Of a DNA stretch of 52,458 bases, positions 14,223-22,967 are shown in pieces. A model generated the notes under the pieces. That model saw only the letters and a program-made list of their open reading frames with translations, had not been told where the DNA came from and did not search any database. The DNA is taken from positions 1 to 52,458 of IMG/VR virus record IMGVR_UViG_3300027754_000128, one strand, 5' to 3'. A program made the position numbers and the translations under genes. The stretch is from a virus. Position 1 is the stretch's first letter; each line of letters begins with the position of its first letter.

Positions 14223-14398
14223 GGCCGATCGGCTGGTACTGGGTCAAGCGGGTGTTCGATGAGCCTTGGCAGCCCGCGCATTGGGCGCCGTGCAAGTCCT
14301 ACCCCGCCGATGGCTACCGCTGGAGGCTGGGAACCTACATCGAGATTCACCGTGGCAAGCTGTGGCGCGTAGGGCCGAGGATCAATGCACCGGCTTGA
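14219..14398 (+). CDS. Small Trp-rich protein, function unknown
   Basis: 59 residues (MRPIGWYWVKRVFDEPWQPA...). Contains seven tryptophans and reads like a compact beta fold (WYWVKR, WRLGTYIEIH, LWRVGPR). Start overlaps the previous stop by ATGA. Similar short tryptophan-rich proteins occur in phage operons, no function known to me. Confidence 0.65.
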   Translation: MRPIGWYWVKRVFDEPWQPAHWAPCKSYPADGYRWRLGTYIEIHRGKLWRVGPRINAPA

Positions 14399-14612
14399 CC
14401 CGCCCATCCCGGTCGCCATCACGGCTAATAGTCTGCCGGCCGGCGTGACAGCCACCGACCGACGCGGCTGGTGCTACGCATGGGACCGATGCGGCATCGA
14501 CGGCCATCGCATCTGGGTTGTGGTGCTGGATGAGACAGGCGAAGTGGTCGACGTACCCCAGCCCGAGATCGTGGTCGATCCGAATTGGAGCTACGGTCGC
14601 CGTCTCAAGTAG
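14385..14612 (+). CDS. Small protein ending at late promoter box 1
   Basis: 75 residues (MHRLDPPIPVAITANSLPAG...). Beta-rich with GWCYAWDRC and RIWVVVLDETGEVVDV. Its last Lys codon and TAG stop are part of the AGTAGACGCCACC box of the first late promoter, so the operon border and promoter overlap. Overlaps the previous gene by 14 bases. Function unknown. Confidence 0.65.
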   Translation: MHRLDPPIPVAITANSLPAGVTATDRRGWCYAWDRCGIDGHRIWVVVLDETGEVVDVPQPEIVVDPNWSYGRRLK

Positions 14613-14651
14613 ACGCCACCTGCACTCGATTTGAACGACCGGCCTCATAAT
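14608..14651 (+). promoter_or_regulatory. Late promoter 1 (packaging genes)
   Basis: AGTAGACGCCACCT at 14608-14621 and CATAAT at 14646-14651, separated so that AGACGCC (14611) is 35 bp from the -10, as in the other three copies. No -35 hexamer. A GGGGA/TCCCC hairpin (14655-14670) lies just after the start point. Confidence 0.75.
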
Positions 14652-14680
14652 CGCGGGGAACTCAATCCCCGTGAGGACGT

Positions 14681-15172
14681 GTGGCGACCCTCAACCCTAA
14701 GCAAGCGCGATTCGTCGCGGAATATCTGATCGACAGCAACGCCACGCAGGCGGCGATCAGGGCTGGGTATAGCGCCAAGACCGCACAGCCAATCGGTTCG
14801 CGGCTGTTATCCAATGTTATGGTGGCCGCTGCCATCAAGGCGAAGCAGGGAACGATCCTTGACCGGCTTGGCATTTCGGCCGAGTCCGTCCTCGCTGAAG
14901 TGAAGGCGCTGGGCAAGGAAGCCCGCGAGATCGGCCAGCTTCCCGTGGCACTGCGCGCCCAGGAACTGCTGGGCAAGGCCTGCCGGCGCACCGAGGACGG
15001 CAACCCGTTCGCCGAGGCCATCGAAGTCAACACCACCGTGAAATCAGAGGACGAGCAGCCGGTGACGCTGCTGCAGCTCTCTCGCGAACTCGTCTTTGCC
15101 GTCCACCTCGGTCTGATCGAGGCGGCGAAGACCCCGACGTTGGAACCCTCCAACACTCCGCTCAAGCACTGA
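14681..15172 (+). CDS. terS: Terminase small subunit
   Basis: 163 residues. LNPKQARFVAEYLIDSNATQAAIRAGYSAKTAQPIGSRLL is the Terminase_2-type HTH (KQ..FV.EYL.D.NATQAAIRAGYS). This subunit binds the packaging start site and loads the large subunit. A helical middle and a loose C-terminus (EEA... TPLKH) follow. GTG start at 14681 with GAGG upstream; the TTA/ATG alternatives are not better. First gene of late promoter 1; the large subunit is separated from it by one unrelated gene. Confidence 0.88.
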   Translation: MATLNPKQARFVAEYLIDSNATQAAIRAGYSAKTAQPIGSRLLSNVMVAAAIKAKQGTILDRLGISAESVLAEVKALGKEAREIGQLPVALRAQELLGKACRRTEDGNPFAEAIEVNTTVKSEDEQPVTLLQLSRELVFAVHLGLIEAAKTPTLEPSNTPLKH

Positions 15173-15215
15173 CATCAAGCAATGGCGCAAGCCATATAAT
15201 CAGGAGACTAAGACC

Positions 15216-16034
15216 ATGCGTATCCTTTCCTCGGTCGACGGCCGCAAGCTCGGCACAGGCCCCAACTACCCCAGCACCAGCCTCTCGCCGACCATCTCGA
15301 CCGGCGGCGTCATCGTCGGCGACCACGGCTCGCAGTTCGCGATGCCCGGCCCGAATCATGTCGTCCTGTTCGATGACTTCGTCGGCCTCGATGGCGTCGC
15401 GCCTGCCGCTTCCGCCTGGAAGTTCTTGGAAGGCACCGACAGCGCGACCTCCGCTGAAGTCGTGTCGCCGGCCAATGGCGGCGTGCTGCTGATGACCACG
15501 GGCGATGCTGGCACAGGTGTAGCCGCTGACGCTTGCGCGGCTGTGAACGGCCTGCATTGGTTCGCCAGCAATGGCGGATTGACCTTCCAGACGCGCATCA
15601 AGCTGTCGGCGATCACGACCTGCACGGCGTTCGTCGGCTTCACCGACTTGGCTGCCACCCTCGAGCAGTCGATCCTGTTCGCGACCGGCACCACGTTCAC
15701 GACCAACGCCAGCGATGCCTGCGGATTCCTGTTCGATACCGTGTCGACCGCCGACACCTGGTACCTGACGGGCGTCGCCGCTGACACCGACGCGACGATG
15801 CAGAACACCGGCCTCGCTCCGGTCGCCGACACCTACGAGACGTTCCGTATCGAACTCTCGACCACTGGCGCCGCCACGTTCTACCGGAACGGCGTTCAGG
15901 TTGGCACGACGATGGCTGGCGCTGTCACCGCCACCACGGCCCTGACGCCGATCGTCTACGTCTCGAAGCTGTCGGTGGCAGCCTCGATGACGGCGAGCGT
16001 GGACTACATCCACACGTCGATGCTGCGCGCTTAA
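15216..16034 (+). CDS. LamG/lectin-like virion protein
   Basis: 272 residues. After an N-terminal arm with STGGVIVG and HVVLFDDFVG, the rest has the spacing of a concanavalin/LamG jelly-roll: LTFQTRIKLSAI, TAFVGFTD, GFLFDT, WYLTGVA, ETFRIELSTTGAATFYRNG, TMTASVDYIH. Likely a structural head or decoration protein with possible carbohydrate binding (inference). The start ATG has AGGAG at 15201-15205. It lies between the two terminase genes, an unusual place. Confidence 0.65.
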   Translation: MRILSSVDGRKLGTGPNYPSTSLSPTISTGGVIVGDHGSQFAMPGPNHVVLFDDFVGLDGVAPAASAWKFLEGTDSATSAEVVSPANGGVLLMTTGDAGTGVAADACAAVNGLHWFASNGGLTFQTRIKLSAITTCTAFVGFTDLAATLEQSILFATGTTFTTNASDACGFLFDTVSTADTWYLTGVAADTDATMQNTGLAPVADTYETFRIELSTTGAATFYRNGVQVGTTMAGAVTATTALTPIVYVSKLSVAASMTASVDYIHTSMLRA

Positions 16035-17656
16035 TGCTGAACACGGCGCACGAGGGACTGCAGATCGAAGCAGTGATGCGAGCCCTCGGCGCCGTGCCAG
16101 CGGAGGCGCGTGCGAAGCTGCGCGATACCGCCAAGGTCGCGATGGCAAAGGCAGGTCGATCGGCTCTGTGGGTACCCAATGCGGGGCCACAGACCGACGC
16201 CTACCTCTGCGAGGCGGACGAGCTGTTCTACGGCGGCCAGGCTGGCGGCGGTAAGTCCGCGCTGATGATCGGCCTGTCGCTGACATGCCACCAGCGCAGC
16301 CTGCTGCTGCGTCGCACGGCGAAGGAGGCCGAGGGCTGGGTCGATGACTATGTCGCGATCCTGGGCGACCGCGAGGGCTACAACGGCCAGCAGAACACCT
16401 GGCGCCGCGACGGTCGCATCATCGACCTCAGTGGCTGCCAACTCGAGGCGGACAAGCAGAAGTTCAAGGGCCGCCCGCACGACCTGATCGGCTTCGATGA
16501 GATCGCCGACTTCACCGAGACGCAATACACGTTCATCATTGGCTGGAACCGATCGACCACGCCCGGCCAGCGATGCCGCGTGATCGCAGCCGGCAACCCC
16601 CCGACCACGCCCGAGGGCCTGTGGGTGCTGAAGCGGTGGGCAGCCTGGCTCGACCCCAACCACCACAACCCTGCCGCTGCCGGCGAGCTTCGCTGGTACA
16701 CCACTGGCGCCGAGGGCAAAGAGATCGAGGTCGACGGCCCCGGCCCGCATGACGTGGGCGGCGAGATGGTCGTGGCCCGCTCGCGCACGTTCATCCCGGC
16801 CAAGTTAAGCGACAACCCGGATCTCGCCGCTTCCGGCTACGCTGCCACCCTGGCGGCCCTGCCCGAGGAGCTTCGCGCTGCCTACCGTGACGGCCGCTTC
16901 GACGTGGCCCTGCGTGACGGCGCCTTCCAGGCCATCCCGACCTCGTGGATACGCGCCGCGCAGGAACGCTGGACGCCCCGGCCGCCTGATGGCGTGCCAA
17001 TGTGCAGCATCGGTGTCGATGTGGCGCAGGGCGGCAACGACGAGACCGTGCTGGCCATCCGGCACGATGGCTGGTTCGCGCCGCTGATCGCGGTGGCTGG
17101 CAAGCTGACGCCTGATGGTGCATCCGTCGCCGGCCTCATCGTGAGCAAGCGTCGCGACAAGGCGACCGTGATAATCGACATGGGCGGCGGCTACGGTGGT
17201 GCGGCCTTCGAGTGGCTGCGCGATCAGGGCGACGACGTTCGTGGCTACAAGGGTGCCGAGGCTGGCCCCGGCCGCACGGTCGATCGGCAGCTCGCCTTCT
17301 TCAATCGCCGCACCCGTGCATACTGGCGTTTCCGCGAGGCTCTGGACCCGTCGCAGCCGCAGGGCTCCAGCATCGCGCTACCGCCTGACCCTGCCCTGGT
17401 GGCTGATTTAACCGCCGCCACGTTCAAGGTCGGCCCGCACGGCATCCAGGTCGAGGCCAAGGAACACGTCGTCAAGCGTCTGGGTCGATCGCCTGACCGC
17501 GGCGATGCCGTCGTCATGGCGTGGGAGGCCGGCATCAAAGGCCAGAACATCCCCGGCGGCTTTGCCCGCGGCTCTCGCCGGCAGCCTCCGCAGGTCGTGA
17601 TGGGCCACGGTCGATCGGCCCCGGCCCCACAAATGAAGGTGAGCGAGCATGGCTGA
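16034..17656 (+). CDS. terL: Terminase large subunit
   Basis: 540 residues. ATPase domain: Walker A GGQAGGGKSAL at about 66-76 and Walker B LIGFDEIADF at about 151-160. Nuclease domain with three Asp motifs: VDVAQGGND (~328), IIDMGGGYGG (~382) and SPDRGDAVVMAW (~485). It packages DNA into the prohead and cuts the concatemer. Start shares a base with the previous stop. The motor type (headful versus cohesive ends) cannot be told from the sequence, though the circularly permuted ends fit headful packaging. Confidence 0.93.
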   Translation: MLNTAHEGLQIEAVMRALGAVPAEARAKLRDTAKVAMAKAGRSALWVPNAGPQTDAYLCEADELFYGGQAGGGKSALMIGLSLTCHQRSLLLRRTAKEAEGWVDDYVAILGDREGYNGQQNTWRRDGRIIDLSGCQLEADKQKFKGRPHDLIGFDEIADFTETQYTFIIGWNRSTTPGQRCRVIAAGNPPTTPEGLWVLKRWAAWLDPNHHNPAAAGELRWYTTGAEGKEIEVDGPGPHDVGGEMVVARSRTFIPAKLSDNPDLAASGYAATLAALPEELRAAYRDGRFDVALRDGAFQAIPTSWIRAAQERWTPRPPDGVPMCSIGVDVAQGGNDETVLAIRHDGWFAPLIAVAGKLTPDGASVAGLIVSKRRDKATVIIDMGGGYGGAAFEWLRDQGDDVRGYKGAEAGPGRTVDRQLAFFNRRTRAYWRFREALDPSQPQGSSIALPPDPALVADLTAATFKVGPHGIQVEAKEHVVKRLGRSPDRGDAVVMAWEAGIKGQNIPGGFARGSRRQPPQVVMGHGRSAPAPQMKVSEHG

Positions 17657-18083
17657 CAACGTGGCGGCTCTCATGCGTCATCTGCGGGCGACCGCGCGAG
17701 CGGGGCGTGCCTGCGACGCTGCGCGCGACATCGCCCTGTCGCTGGGCATCTCCGAGAAGGCGGTCAACACGGCGTTCGTCGCGGCCCGCAAGGCCAAGAT
17801 GATCCACTGGTCGACGCACTACTGCGGGCCAGGGGTCGGTCAACGTCGCTGGGTGACGCTGGTTGCCGATCGCCTGCAGACGGCCAAGCCGGTCAAGTTC
17901 GGCCGCGCCTACCTTCGCGCACAGGGTGACACGAGCGACCTCCAGAAGGCCAAGACGGCGCTGCAGAAGCGCGGCCACTACGTCTGGGACGCAGCCATTG
18001 ACGGCGGGCCTCTGGGCCTCGTCCGCGTCGACCAGCACCTGATGCTGCCGGCCGATGTCATCGCATTCGCAGGAGGCGTCTGA
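17649..18083 (+). CDS. HTH-like protein in packaging operon
   Basis: 144 residues. ACDAARDIALSLGISEKAVNTAFVAARKAKMIHW is a HTH arrangement, and the C-terminal region (VRVDQHLMLPADVIAF) resembles a small globular domain. It overlaps the terL end by 8 bases. It could be a regulator or a packaging accessory; no family recognised. Confidence 0.6.
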   Translation: MADNVAALMRHLRATARAGRACDAARDIALSLGISEKAVNTAFVAARKAKMIHWSTHYCGPGVGQRRWVTLVADRLQTAKPVKFGRAYLRAQGDTSDLQKAKTALQKRGHYVWDAAIDGGPLGLVRVDQHLMLPADVIAFAGGV

Positions 18084-18406
18084 TGGGTAGCATGTCTGGT
18101 GGCGGCGGAATGGCTCCAGCACCTGCTCCCGTGGCAGTCGCACCGGCTCCCGCGCCGATCGTTTGGCAGGGCGACGATCCGTTCGCGCCCAACTACAGGC
18201 CACCGACCGGCGCACAGCTATCGCCCGCTCAGAAGGCGGCTGAAGCGGCCAAGGCTGCTGCGGCTCGTCCCTTGGCGCCCGCTGAACCCATCGAATCTGA
18301 AGAGGACCGCCTGGTACGTCAGCGCCGATCGGCTCTGATCCTGGGTGGCGGCTTCGAGGGCTGGGGCGGCGGCGATCCAAGCCAGTATGCGCCGCAAGGC
18401 TATTAG
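18083..18406 (+). CDS. Low-complexity Pro/Ala protein, function unknown
   Basis: 107 residues. Begins MGSMSGGGG and has Ala-Pro runs (APAPAPVAVAPAPAPIV), then DDPFAPNYRPPTG, an Ala/Lys-rich helix and a Gly-rich end. Disordered by composition, possibly a virion linker or scaffold accessory. Start from a TGATG overlap. Similar Gly/Pro-rich small proteins precede the portal in T7-like phages. Confidence 0.6.
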   Translation: MGSMSGGGGMAPAPAPVAVAPAPAPIVWQGDDPFAPNYRPPTGAQLSPAQKAAEAAKAAAARPLAPAEPIESEEDRLVRQRRSALILGGGFEGWGGGDPSQYAPQGY

Positions 18407-18417
18407 GAGAGCGTAAC

Positions 18418-18636
18418 ATGGGTTCATTATTTGGCGGCGGCGGCGGTTCGTCCGCACCACCTCCCGCACCAATGCCTGTCATGCCCGAGCCTGCGAAGGT
18501 CGAGCCGCCCATCGTCATGCCGGTCAAAGACCCGGTGGCTGACACGCAGTACGCGATGAAGGAGCAGGTGCAGCGTCGCGCCGGCAAGACCTCGCGGTCC
18601 AACACCATCATTGGTGACAGCCTGGGCGACGGGTGA
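18418..18636 (+). CDS. Small podovirus-type protein upstream of portal
   Basis: 72 residues. Starts MGSLFGGGGGSSAPPPAP, has a Pro-rich arm, and ends with RRAGKTSRSNTIIGDSLGDG. The (G)xSxxxTIIGG-like ending preceding the portal gene is what I would expect in T7-like phages. Ribosome-binding site AGGAGAG at 18404-18411. Function unknown. Confidence 0.65.
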   Translation: MGSLFGGGGGSSAPPPAPMPVMPEPAKVEPPIVMPVKDPVADTQYAMKEQVQRRAGKTSRSNTIIGDSLGDG

Positions 18637-18734
18637 TGGGCGCGCTCTACCAGATCAGCTACGTCACTGAGGCAGAAGCCCTAGTCGCCCGCGCCGCCGC
18701 AGTTAATTCTTACTTGGCTGGAGCAGGCGCATGA
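18636..18734 (+). CDS. Tiny protein before portal
   Basis: 32 residues (MGALYQISYVTEAEALVARA...). TGATG overlap with the previous stop, and its own stop overlaps the portal ATG (ATGA), so coupling supports a genuine gene. Probably helical; function unknown. Composition changes to AT-rich towards its end. Confidence 0.5.
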   Translation: MGALYQISYVTEAEALVARAAAVNSYLAGAGA

Positions 18735-20407
18735 GTAACGAAGATTGCGTCAACCACGTCAAAATGTTGGGGGATAATTTATTCAGCAAACGCATGGGTT
18801 TATTGTCCTTATGGCAAGAGCTTGCTGAACAATTTTTTCCCGCTCGTGCCGACTTCACGCGCACGCTGTCGCTAGGCACCGACCGCAACGGTGCCTTGAT
18901 GACCTCGGCTCCGGTGATTGCGCGCCGCAACCTCGCCAATGCTTTCAGCACCATGCTGCGCCCGACCGCCAAGCCGTGGTTCAACATCCGCAGCCGGCGC
19001 CCTGACCAGGAGGACACCGAGGCCAAGCAATACCTCGAGAAGCTGACGAGGCTGCAGAAGGACGCCATGTACGACAGCCGATCGGGCTTCGTGCGCGCCA
19101 CCAAGACGGCCGACAACGACTTTGCGACGTTCGGCCAGGCGGTGCTTCAATGTGAACTGTACCGCCCCGGCGACGGTTCGCAGCCCCATCTCCTACATCG
19201 CTGCTGGCATCTGCGCGACTGCGCCTGGATGGAGAACGATGTCGGCATCATCGACACCATGTACCGCCAGTGGACGCCGACCGCGACGACGCTGTCGACG
19301 CTGTTCCGCGACAAGGTCCACTCCGAGACGACCAAGCTGCTCGAGAAGACGCCCTACGCCGAGGTCAAGTGCTGGCACGTCGTCATGCCGTCGAAGATGT
19401 ACGCGACGTTCCCCGGCGCCAAGAAGTTCATGCAGCCGTTCGTCTCGATGATTATCGATGTCGACAACGTCCACATGATCGAATGTGTCGGGCAATGGTC
19501 GTTCGGCTACGTCGTGCCGCGGTGGGAGGTCGTCTCCGGTTCGCAGTACGCCAACAGCCCGGCAACCGACGCCGCCGTGGCCGATGCGCGGCTGCTGCAG
19601 CAGATCACCCACGTCATCCTCGAGGCGGGCGAGAAGGCGGTAAATCCGCCCATGGTGGCCGTTCAGGACGCCATCCGGGGCGATGTCCCGATCTATGCCG
19701 GCGGCATCACCTGGGTCGACGCTGACTACGACGAGCGCACAGGCGAGGCGCTGCGGCCGATGGCGAGCGATCACAAGGGCCTGACGTTCGGCCACGAGAT
19801 GATCGCCGACCTTCGCATGCAGATCGGCGAGGGCTTCTTCCTCAACAAGCTGAACCTTCCGCCCCAGGGCGGGCCTGACATGACGGCCTATGAGGTCGGC
19901 CAGAGGGTCCAGGAGTACATCCGCAACGCGCTGCCGCTCTTCGAGCCGGTCGAGATGGAATACAACTCCAAGGTCTGCGAGGAGGATCTCGGCCTGATGA
20001 TGCGGGCCGACCCGGTCATCGCTCAAGACGCGCCGCCGTCGATGCGCGGTCAGACCGTCGAGTTCCAGTTCGAGTCCCCACTCCGCGAGGCGATCGACAA
20101 GATGAAGGTCGGCCAGATGCTCGAGGCCAGCCAGGTCTTGACGCAGGCCATGCAGCTCGACCCCAGCGTCGCGATGCTGGTCGACATGACCAAGGGAACA
20201 CGCGACGTGCTGACGGCGGTGATCCCGGCGGCATGGATGAGGACCGAGTCCGAGGTCGACAGCCTGAAGAAGAAGGCCGCCCAGCAGGCAGCCCAGCAGC
20301 AGATGATGCAGGGCCTGGAGCAGGCGGCGTCTGTCGCCAAGACGGCCTCGGAGGCTGCCGGCAACACTGCCGACATGATGGGCCTCACCCCGCAGGCTGC
20401 CGCATGA
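18731..20407 (+). CDS. T7-like head-tail connector (portal)
   Basis: 558 residues, the size of T7 gp8-type connectors (about 535). Family-like features: LWQELAEQFFPARADF near 30, AVIARRNLANAFSTMLRPTAKPWF at about 60-83, QAVLQCELYRPGD, and FEFESPL-like EFQFESPLREA near 455. It forms the dodecameric gate for DNA entry and exit. C-terminus is Gln/Ala-rich helical. The first 110 bases are clearly more AT-rich than the rest, with codons such as TTA and ATT otherwise rare here. Confidence 0.85.
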   Translation: MSNEDCVNHVKMLGDNLFSKRMGLLSLWQELAEQFFPARADFTRTLSLGTDRNGALMTSAPVIARRNLANAFSTMLRPTAKPWFNIRSRRPDQEDTEAKQYLEKLTRLQKDAMYDSRSGFVRATKTADNDFATFGQAVLQCELYRPGDGSQPHLLHRCWHLRDCAWMENDVGIIDTMYRQWTPTATTLSTLFRDKVHSETTKLLEKTPYAEVKCWHVVMPSKMYATFPGAKKFMQPFVSMIIDVDNVHMIECVGQWSFGYVVPRWEVVSGSQYANSPATDAAVADARLLQQITHVILEAGEKAVNPPMVAVQDAIRGDVPIYAGGITWVDADYDERTGEALRPMASDHKGLTFGHEMIADLRMQIGEGFFLNKLNLPPQGGPDMTAYEVGQRVQEYIRNALPLFEPVEMEYNSKVCEEDLGLMMRADPVIAQDAPPSMRGQTVEFQFESPLREAIDKMKVGQMLEASQVLTQAMQLDPSVAMLVDMTKGTRDVLTAVIPAAWMRTESEVDSLKKKAAQQAAQQQMMQGLEQAASVAKTASEAAGNTADMMGLTPQAAA

Positions 20408-20604
20408 AGGACGAACTGACGCGCATTGCCGAGGCCCTGGAGCGCATCGCCAACGTGCTGACGCCGTCCGTACAGCCGCCGTACATCGAGCCAGACATCT
20501 GGTCCGATTGGGATCCGACCCCGGAGATCAAGGTCGCCTTGGAGCGGCCTCACCGGCTGGCTGTCGCCGGCTGGCTATCGCCGACCGCGCGCCGCGGGGA
20601 CTGA
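20404..20604 (+). CDS. Small protein, function unknown
   Basis: 66 residues (MKDELTRIAEALERIANVLT...). N-terminal coiled-coil helix, then an acidic Pro/Trp stretch (PPYIEPDIWSDWDPTPE). Start overlaps the portal stop by ATGA. Probably structural accessory; no family. Confidence 0.6.
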   Translation: MKDELTRIAEALERIANVLTPSVQPPYIEPDIWSDWDPTPEIKVALERPHRLAVAGWLSPTARRGD

Positions 20605-20921
20605 TGGCGCAGAAGCCTCTCGGCCACAACACACTGCCGCACCTCTCCTACCAGCACGATGTCGCCGACGTGGCGGCCGTGAAGGCATTGGCAGTGGGAG
20701 AGGCGACGCCCGACCAGCAGATCCGCGCCTTCAAGTGGATCATCGAGCGCGGCTGCATGACCTACGACGAGACCTTCGATCATACCAATGAGCGCAGCAG
20801 CGCCTTCATGCAGGGCCGGCGCTTCGTGGGTCTGAAGCTCGTGCTGTTCCTCAAGCTGTCCATAACCGCGCTCAAGACGCGGGTCTCACCGGGGGAGGGT
20901 TTGTCCGAAACAGGAGTCTAA
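20604..20921 (+). CDS. Small protein between portal and scaffold, function unknown
   Basis: 105 residues (MAQKPLGHNTLPHLSYQHDV...). Helical with IRAFKWIIERGCMTYDETFDH and RRFVGLKLVLFLKL; the latter is hydrophobic but charged at both ends, so probably not a membrane span. Similar small genes sit between portal and scaffold in podoviruses. No confident family. Confidence 0.6.
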   Translation: MAQKPLGHNTLPHLSYQHDVADVAAVKALAVGEATPDQQIRAFKWIIERGCMTYDETFDHTNERSSAFMQGRRFVGLKLVLFLKLSITALKTRVSPGEGLSETGV

Positions 20922-20928
20922 ACCCCCA

Positions 20929-21912
20929 ATGGCACTCGAACCCACAGCGGCCCCGGTCGATCCGGCCACCCCGCCACCCGTTCCAGCTTCCGCTACGCCT
21001 GCCACGCCTGCCGCACCCGCGGCACCGATCGTTCCACCCGGCCCCTCCGCGACAATTCCCGACGAGGGGCCACCCCCGACTGCAAATACCCCGCCTGCCG
21101 GCGACCCTCCCGCAGACCCTCCCGCGTCGACCTGGCGCGACGAGATGGCCGGCGGCGACGACAAGCTGCGGAAGATGCTCGACCGCTATGCCTCGCCCAA
21201 GGCGCTGGCAGAGGCGCAGCTTGCCGCGCGCGACCGCTTCGCCAAGGGACAGGTGCGCCAGCCCCTCAAGGAAGGCGCCACGCCCGAGGAACTGACGCAG
21301 TGGCGTGCCGACAACAACATCCCGGAGACCTTCGACAAGTACGACGTGAGCCTGCCGCAGGGCATGGTGATCGGCGAGGCTGACAAGCCTCTGGTCGAAG
21401 GCTTCCTCAAGACGGCGCACGACAACAACCTCCAGCCCGAGGCCGTCAAGACGGCGCTCAGTTGGTACTACGCCGAGCAGGGCCGCAGGGCCGAGGCACA
21501 GTTCGCCCAGGACGCGACCGGCAAGCAGGAGGTCGTGGCTGCACTCACCCAGGAGTACGGCGGCGACTACAAGCGATACGTCACCGCGGCCGACGATTAC
21601 TTCCGCGAGGCTGGTCCCGACCTGGGACCGTCGATCCTGCAGGCGCGCATGCCTGACGGGACGCTGGTCGGCGCCAATCCGCTGGCCGTGCGGTTCTTCA
21701 TCAACAAGGCACTGGAGGTCAATCCGTTGGCGACTGTGACACCGGCCGGCGGGCAGACGCCGATGGCGACGATCGAGGCCGAGCTCGCAGGCCTCAAGGC
21801 CGAGATGGGCGATCACAACGGCCCGTACTGGAAGGGGCCGATGGCGAACATCAAGCAGGCCCGCGTCGATGAGATCAACCGGATGATGGCAGGCGCCACC
21901 GCCCGCAAGTAG
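20929..21912 (+). CDS. Scaffolding protein
   Basis: 327 residues located directly upstream of the major capsid gene. It has a disordered Pro/Ala-rich N-terminus (about 1-65), then helical segments (ASTWRDEMAGGDDKLRKMLDRY, PKALAEAQLAARDRFAKG) and an acidic/charged C-terminal helix (AELAGLKAEMGDHNGPYWKG). This composition and place are typical of podovirus scaffolds. Its terminal Lys-stop is part of late promoter box 2. Confidence 0.75.
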   Translation: MALEPTAAPVDPATPPPVPASATPATPAAPAAPIVPPGPSATIPDEGPPPTANTPPAGDPPADPPASTWRDEMAGGDDKLRKMLDRYASPKALAEAQLAARDRFAKGQVRQPLKEGATPEELTQWRADNNIPETFDKYDVSLPQGMVIGEADKPLVEGFLKTAHDNNLQPEAVKTALSWYYAEQGRRAEAQFAQDATGKQEVVAALTQEYGGDYKRYVTAADDYFREAGPDLGPSILQARMPDGTLVGANPLAVRFFINKALEVNPLATVTPAGGQTPMATIEAELAGLKAEMGDHNGPYWKGPMANIKQARVDEINRMMAGATARK

Positions 21913-21951
21913 ACGCCACCTGACGGTGATTGCGAGGGGTCGCAGTAGAAT
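21908..21951 (+). promoter_or_regulatory. Late promoter 2 (capsid)
   Basis: AGTAGACGCCACCT at 21908-21921 and TAGAAT at 21946-21951, again 35 bp from AGACGCC to the -10. Start near 21958 gives a 115-base leader before the capsid gene. The leader contains a direct repeat GCCACCCCGAC at about 21999 and 22025. Confidence 0.75.
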
Positions 21952-22072
21952 ACTCACAACTTGCTGCGGCCCCATTGCGATCCAGGTCGGCGCTCTAAGA
22001 CGAGCCACCCCGACCAAGTAAGCGTGGCCACCCCGACAGAAGGGTCTTTCACCTTTCATCGGAGTACGTCAC

Positions 22073-22906
22073 ATGGCTGAATCAGCCTTTCAAACCAAAT
22101 ACCGGCAGGAGTTCATTGCCGGCTTCGAGGCTCGCCAGAGCCTGCTTCGCGGCGCCGTCACCACGGAAGCCAACGTCAACGGCTCGGCCGCCGTGTTCCT
22201 CGTTGCCGACTCGGGCTCCGCGAGCGCCACGACCCGTGGCCTCAACGGCTTGATCCCGGCACGCGCCGACAACCTGACGCAGTACACGGCGACGCTCGCC
22301 GAGTGGCACGATCTGGTTCGTCGCACGAGCTACAACCTCTATGCCTCGCAGAGCGACGGTCGCCGAATCATGCAGCAGACCACGATGGCCGTTCTCAATC
22401 GCAAGATCGACTACGACATCCAGGCCGCTCTCGAACTCGGCACGCAGGACACCGGCACGGCACAGACGGGCTCGCTCTCGCTCGTCATGTACGCGCTGAC
22501 GATCCTGGGCAACAACGCTGTCCCGCTCGACGGCGACATCACTGGCCTGATCAGCCCGGCGTTCTACGCCTACCTGATGCAGACCAAGGAGTTCGCTTCG
22601 GCCGACTTCACCGCCAACAAGATGTTCGACAAGTCGAACCCGACCACGTTCAAGTGGGCCGGCGTCAACTTCATCGTGCATCCGACGATCACCGGCAAGG
22701 CGACCTCGGCCGAGAAGTGCATCTTGTTCCACAAGAGCGCGATCGGCCACGCCATGGACATGGCCAGCATCCAGACCGCCGCCGACTACATGTCGGAGCA
22801 GGACTACTCGTGGGCGCGTGCGAGCGCGTACATGGGCTCCAAGCTCCTGCAGAACACCGGCATCGTGATTATGAACCACGACGGCTCCGGCTTCGCTGCC
22901 CAGTAA
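22073..22906 (+). CDS. Major capsid protein
   Basis: 277 residues placed after the scaffold and its own promoter. Features: N-terminal FQTKYRQEFIAGFEARQSLLRGAV, Ala/Thr-rich middle, DFTANKMF, then YMGSKLLQNTGIVIMNHDGS at the end. Size and layout match compact podovirus capsid proteins. A strong SD (CGGAG) precedes the ATG. The separate promoter and following partial terminator fit high expression. Confidence 0.82.
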   Translation: MAESAFQTKYRQEFIAGFEARQSLLRGAVTTEANVNGSAAVFLVADSGSASATTRGLNGLIPARADNLTQYTATLAEWHDLVRRTSYNLYASQSDGRRIMQQTTMAVLNRKIDYDIQAALELGTQDTGTAQTGSLSLVMYALTILGNNAVPLDGDITGLISPAFYAYLMQTKEFASADFTANKMFDKSNPTTFKWAGVNFIVHPTITGKATSAEKCILFHKSAIGHAMDMASIQTAADYMSEQDYSWARASAYMGSKLLQNTGIVIMNHDGSGFAAQ

Positions 22907-22912
22907 CCGATG

Positions 22913-22950
22913 AGCCTCGGCCTACGGGCCGGGGCTTCTTCTCTCTCTTC
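22913..22950 (+). terminator. Terminator after major capsid gene
   Basis: AGCCTCGGCC, loop TACG, GGCCGGGGCT (22913-22936, 10 pairs with one G-U), followed by the pyrimidine tract TCTTCTCTCTC. It probably reduces transcription after the capsid gene. Confidence 0.7.
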
Positions 22951-22967
22951 ATCGAAAGGATTCTCTC

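Noticed and set aside
15194-15199. TATAAT promoter for the LamG-like gene
   Set aside because: CTGACA is 19 bp upstream, but transcription would start near 15206 and lose the AGGAG at 15201-15205. No late box is present.
20872-22059. 395-codon minus-strand frame over the scaffold gene
   Set aside because: Antisense shadow; the plus-strand scaffold and promoter explain the region.
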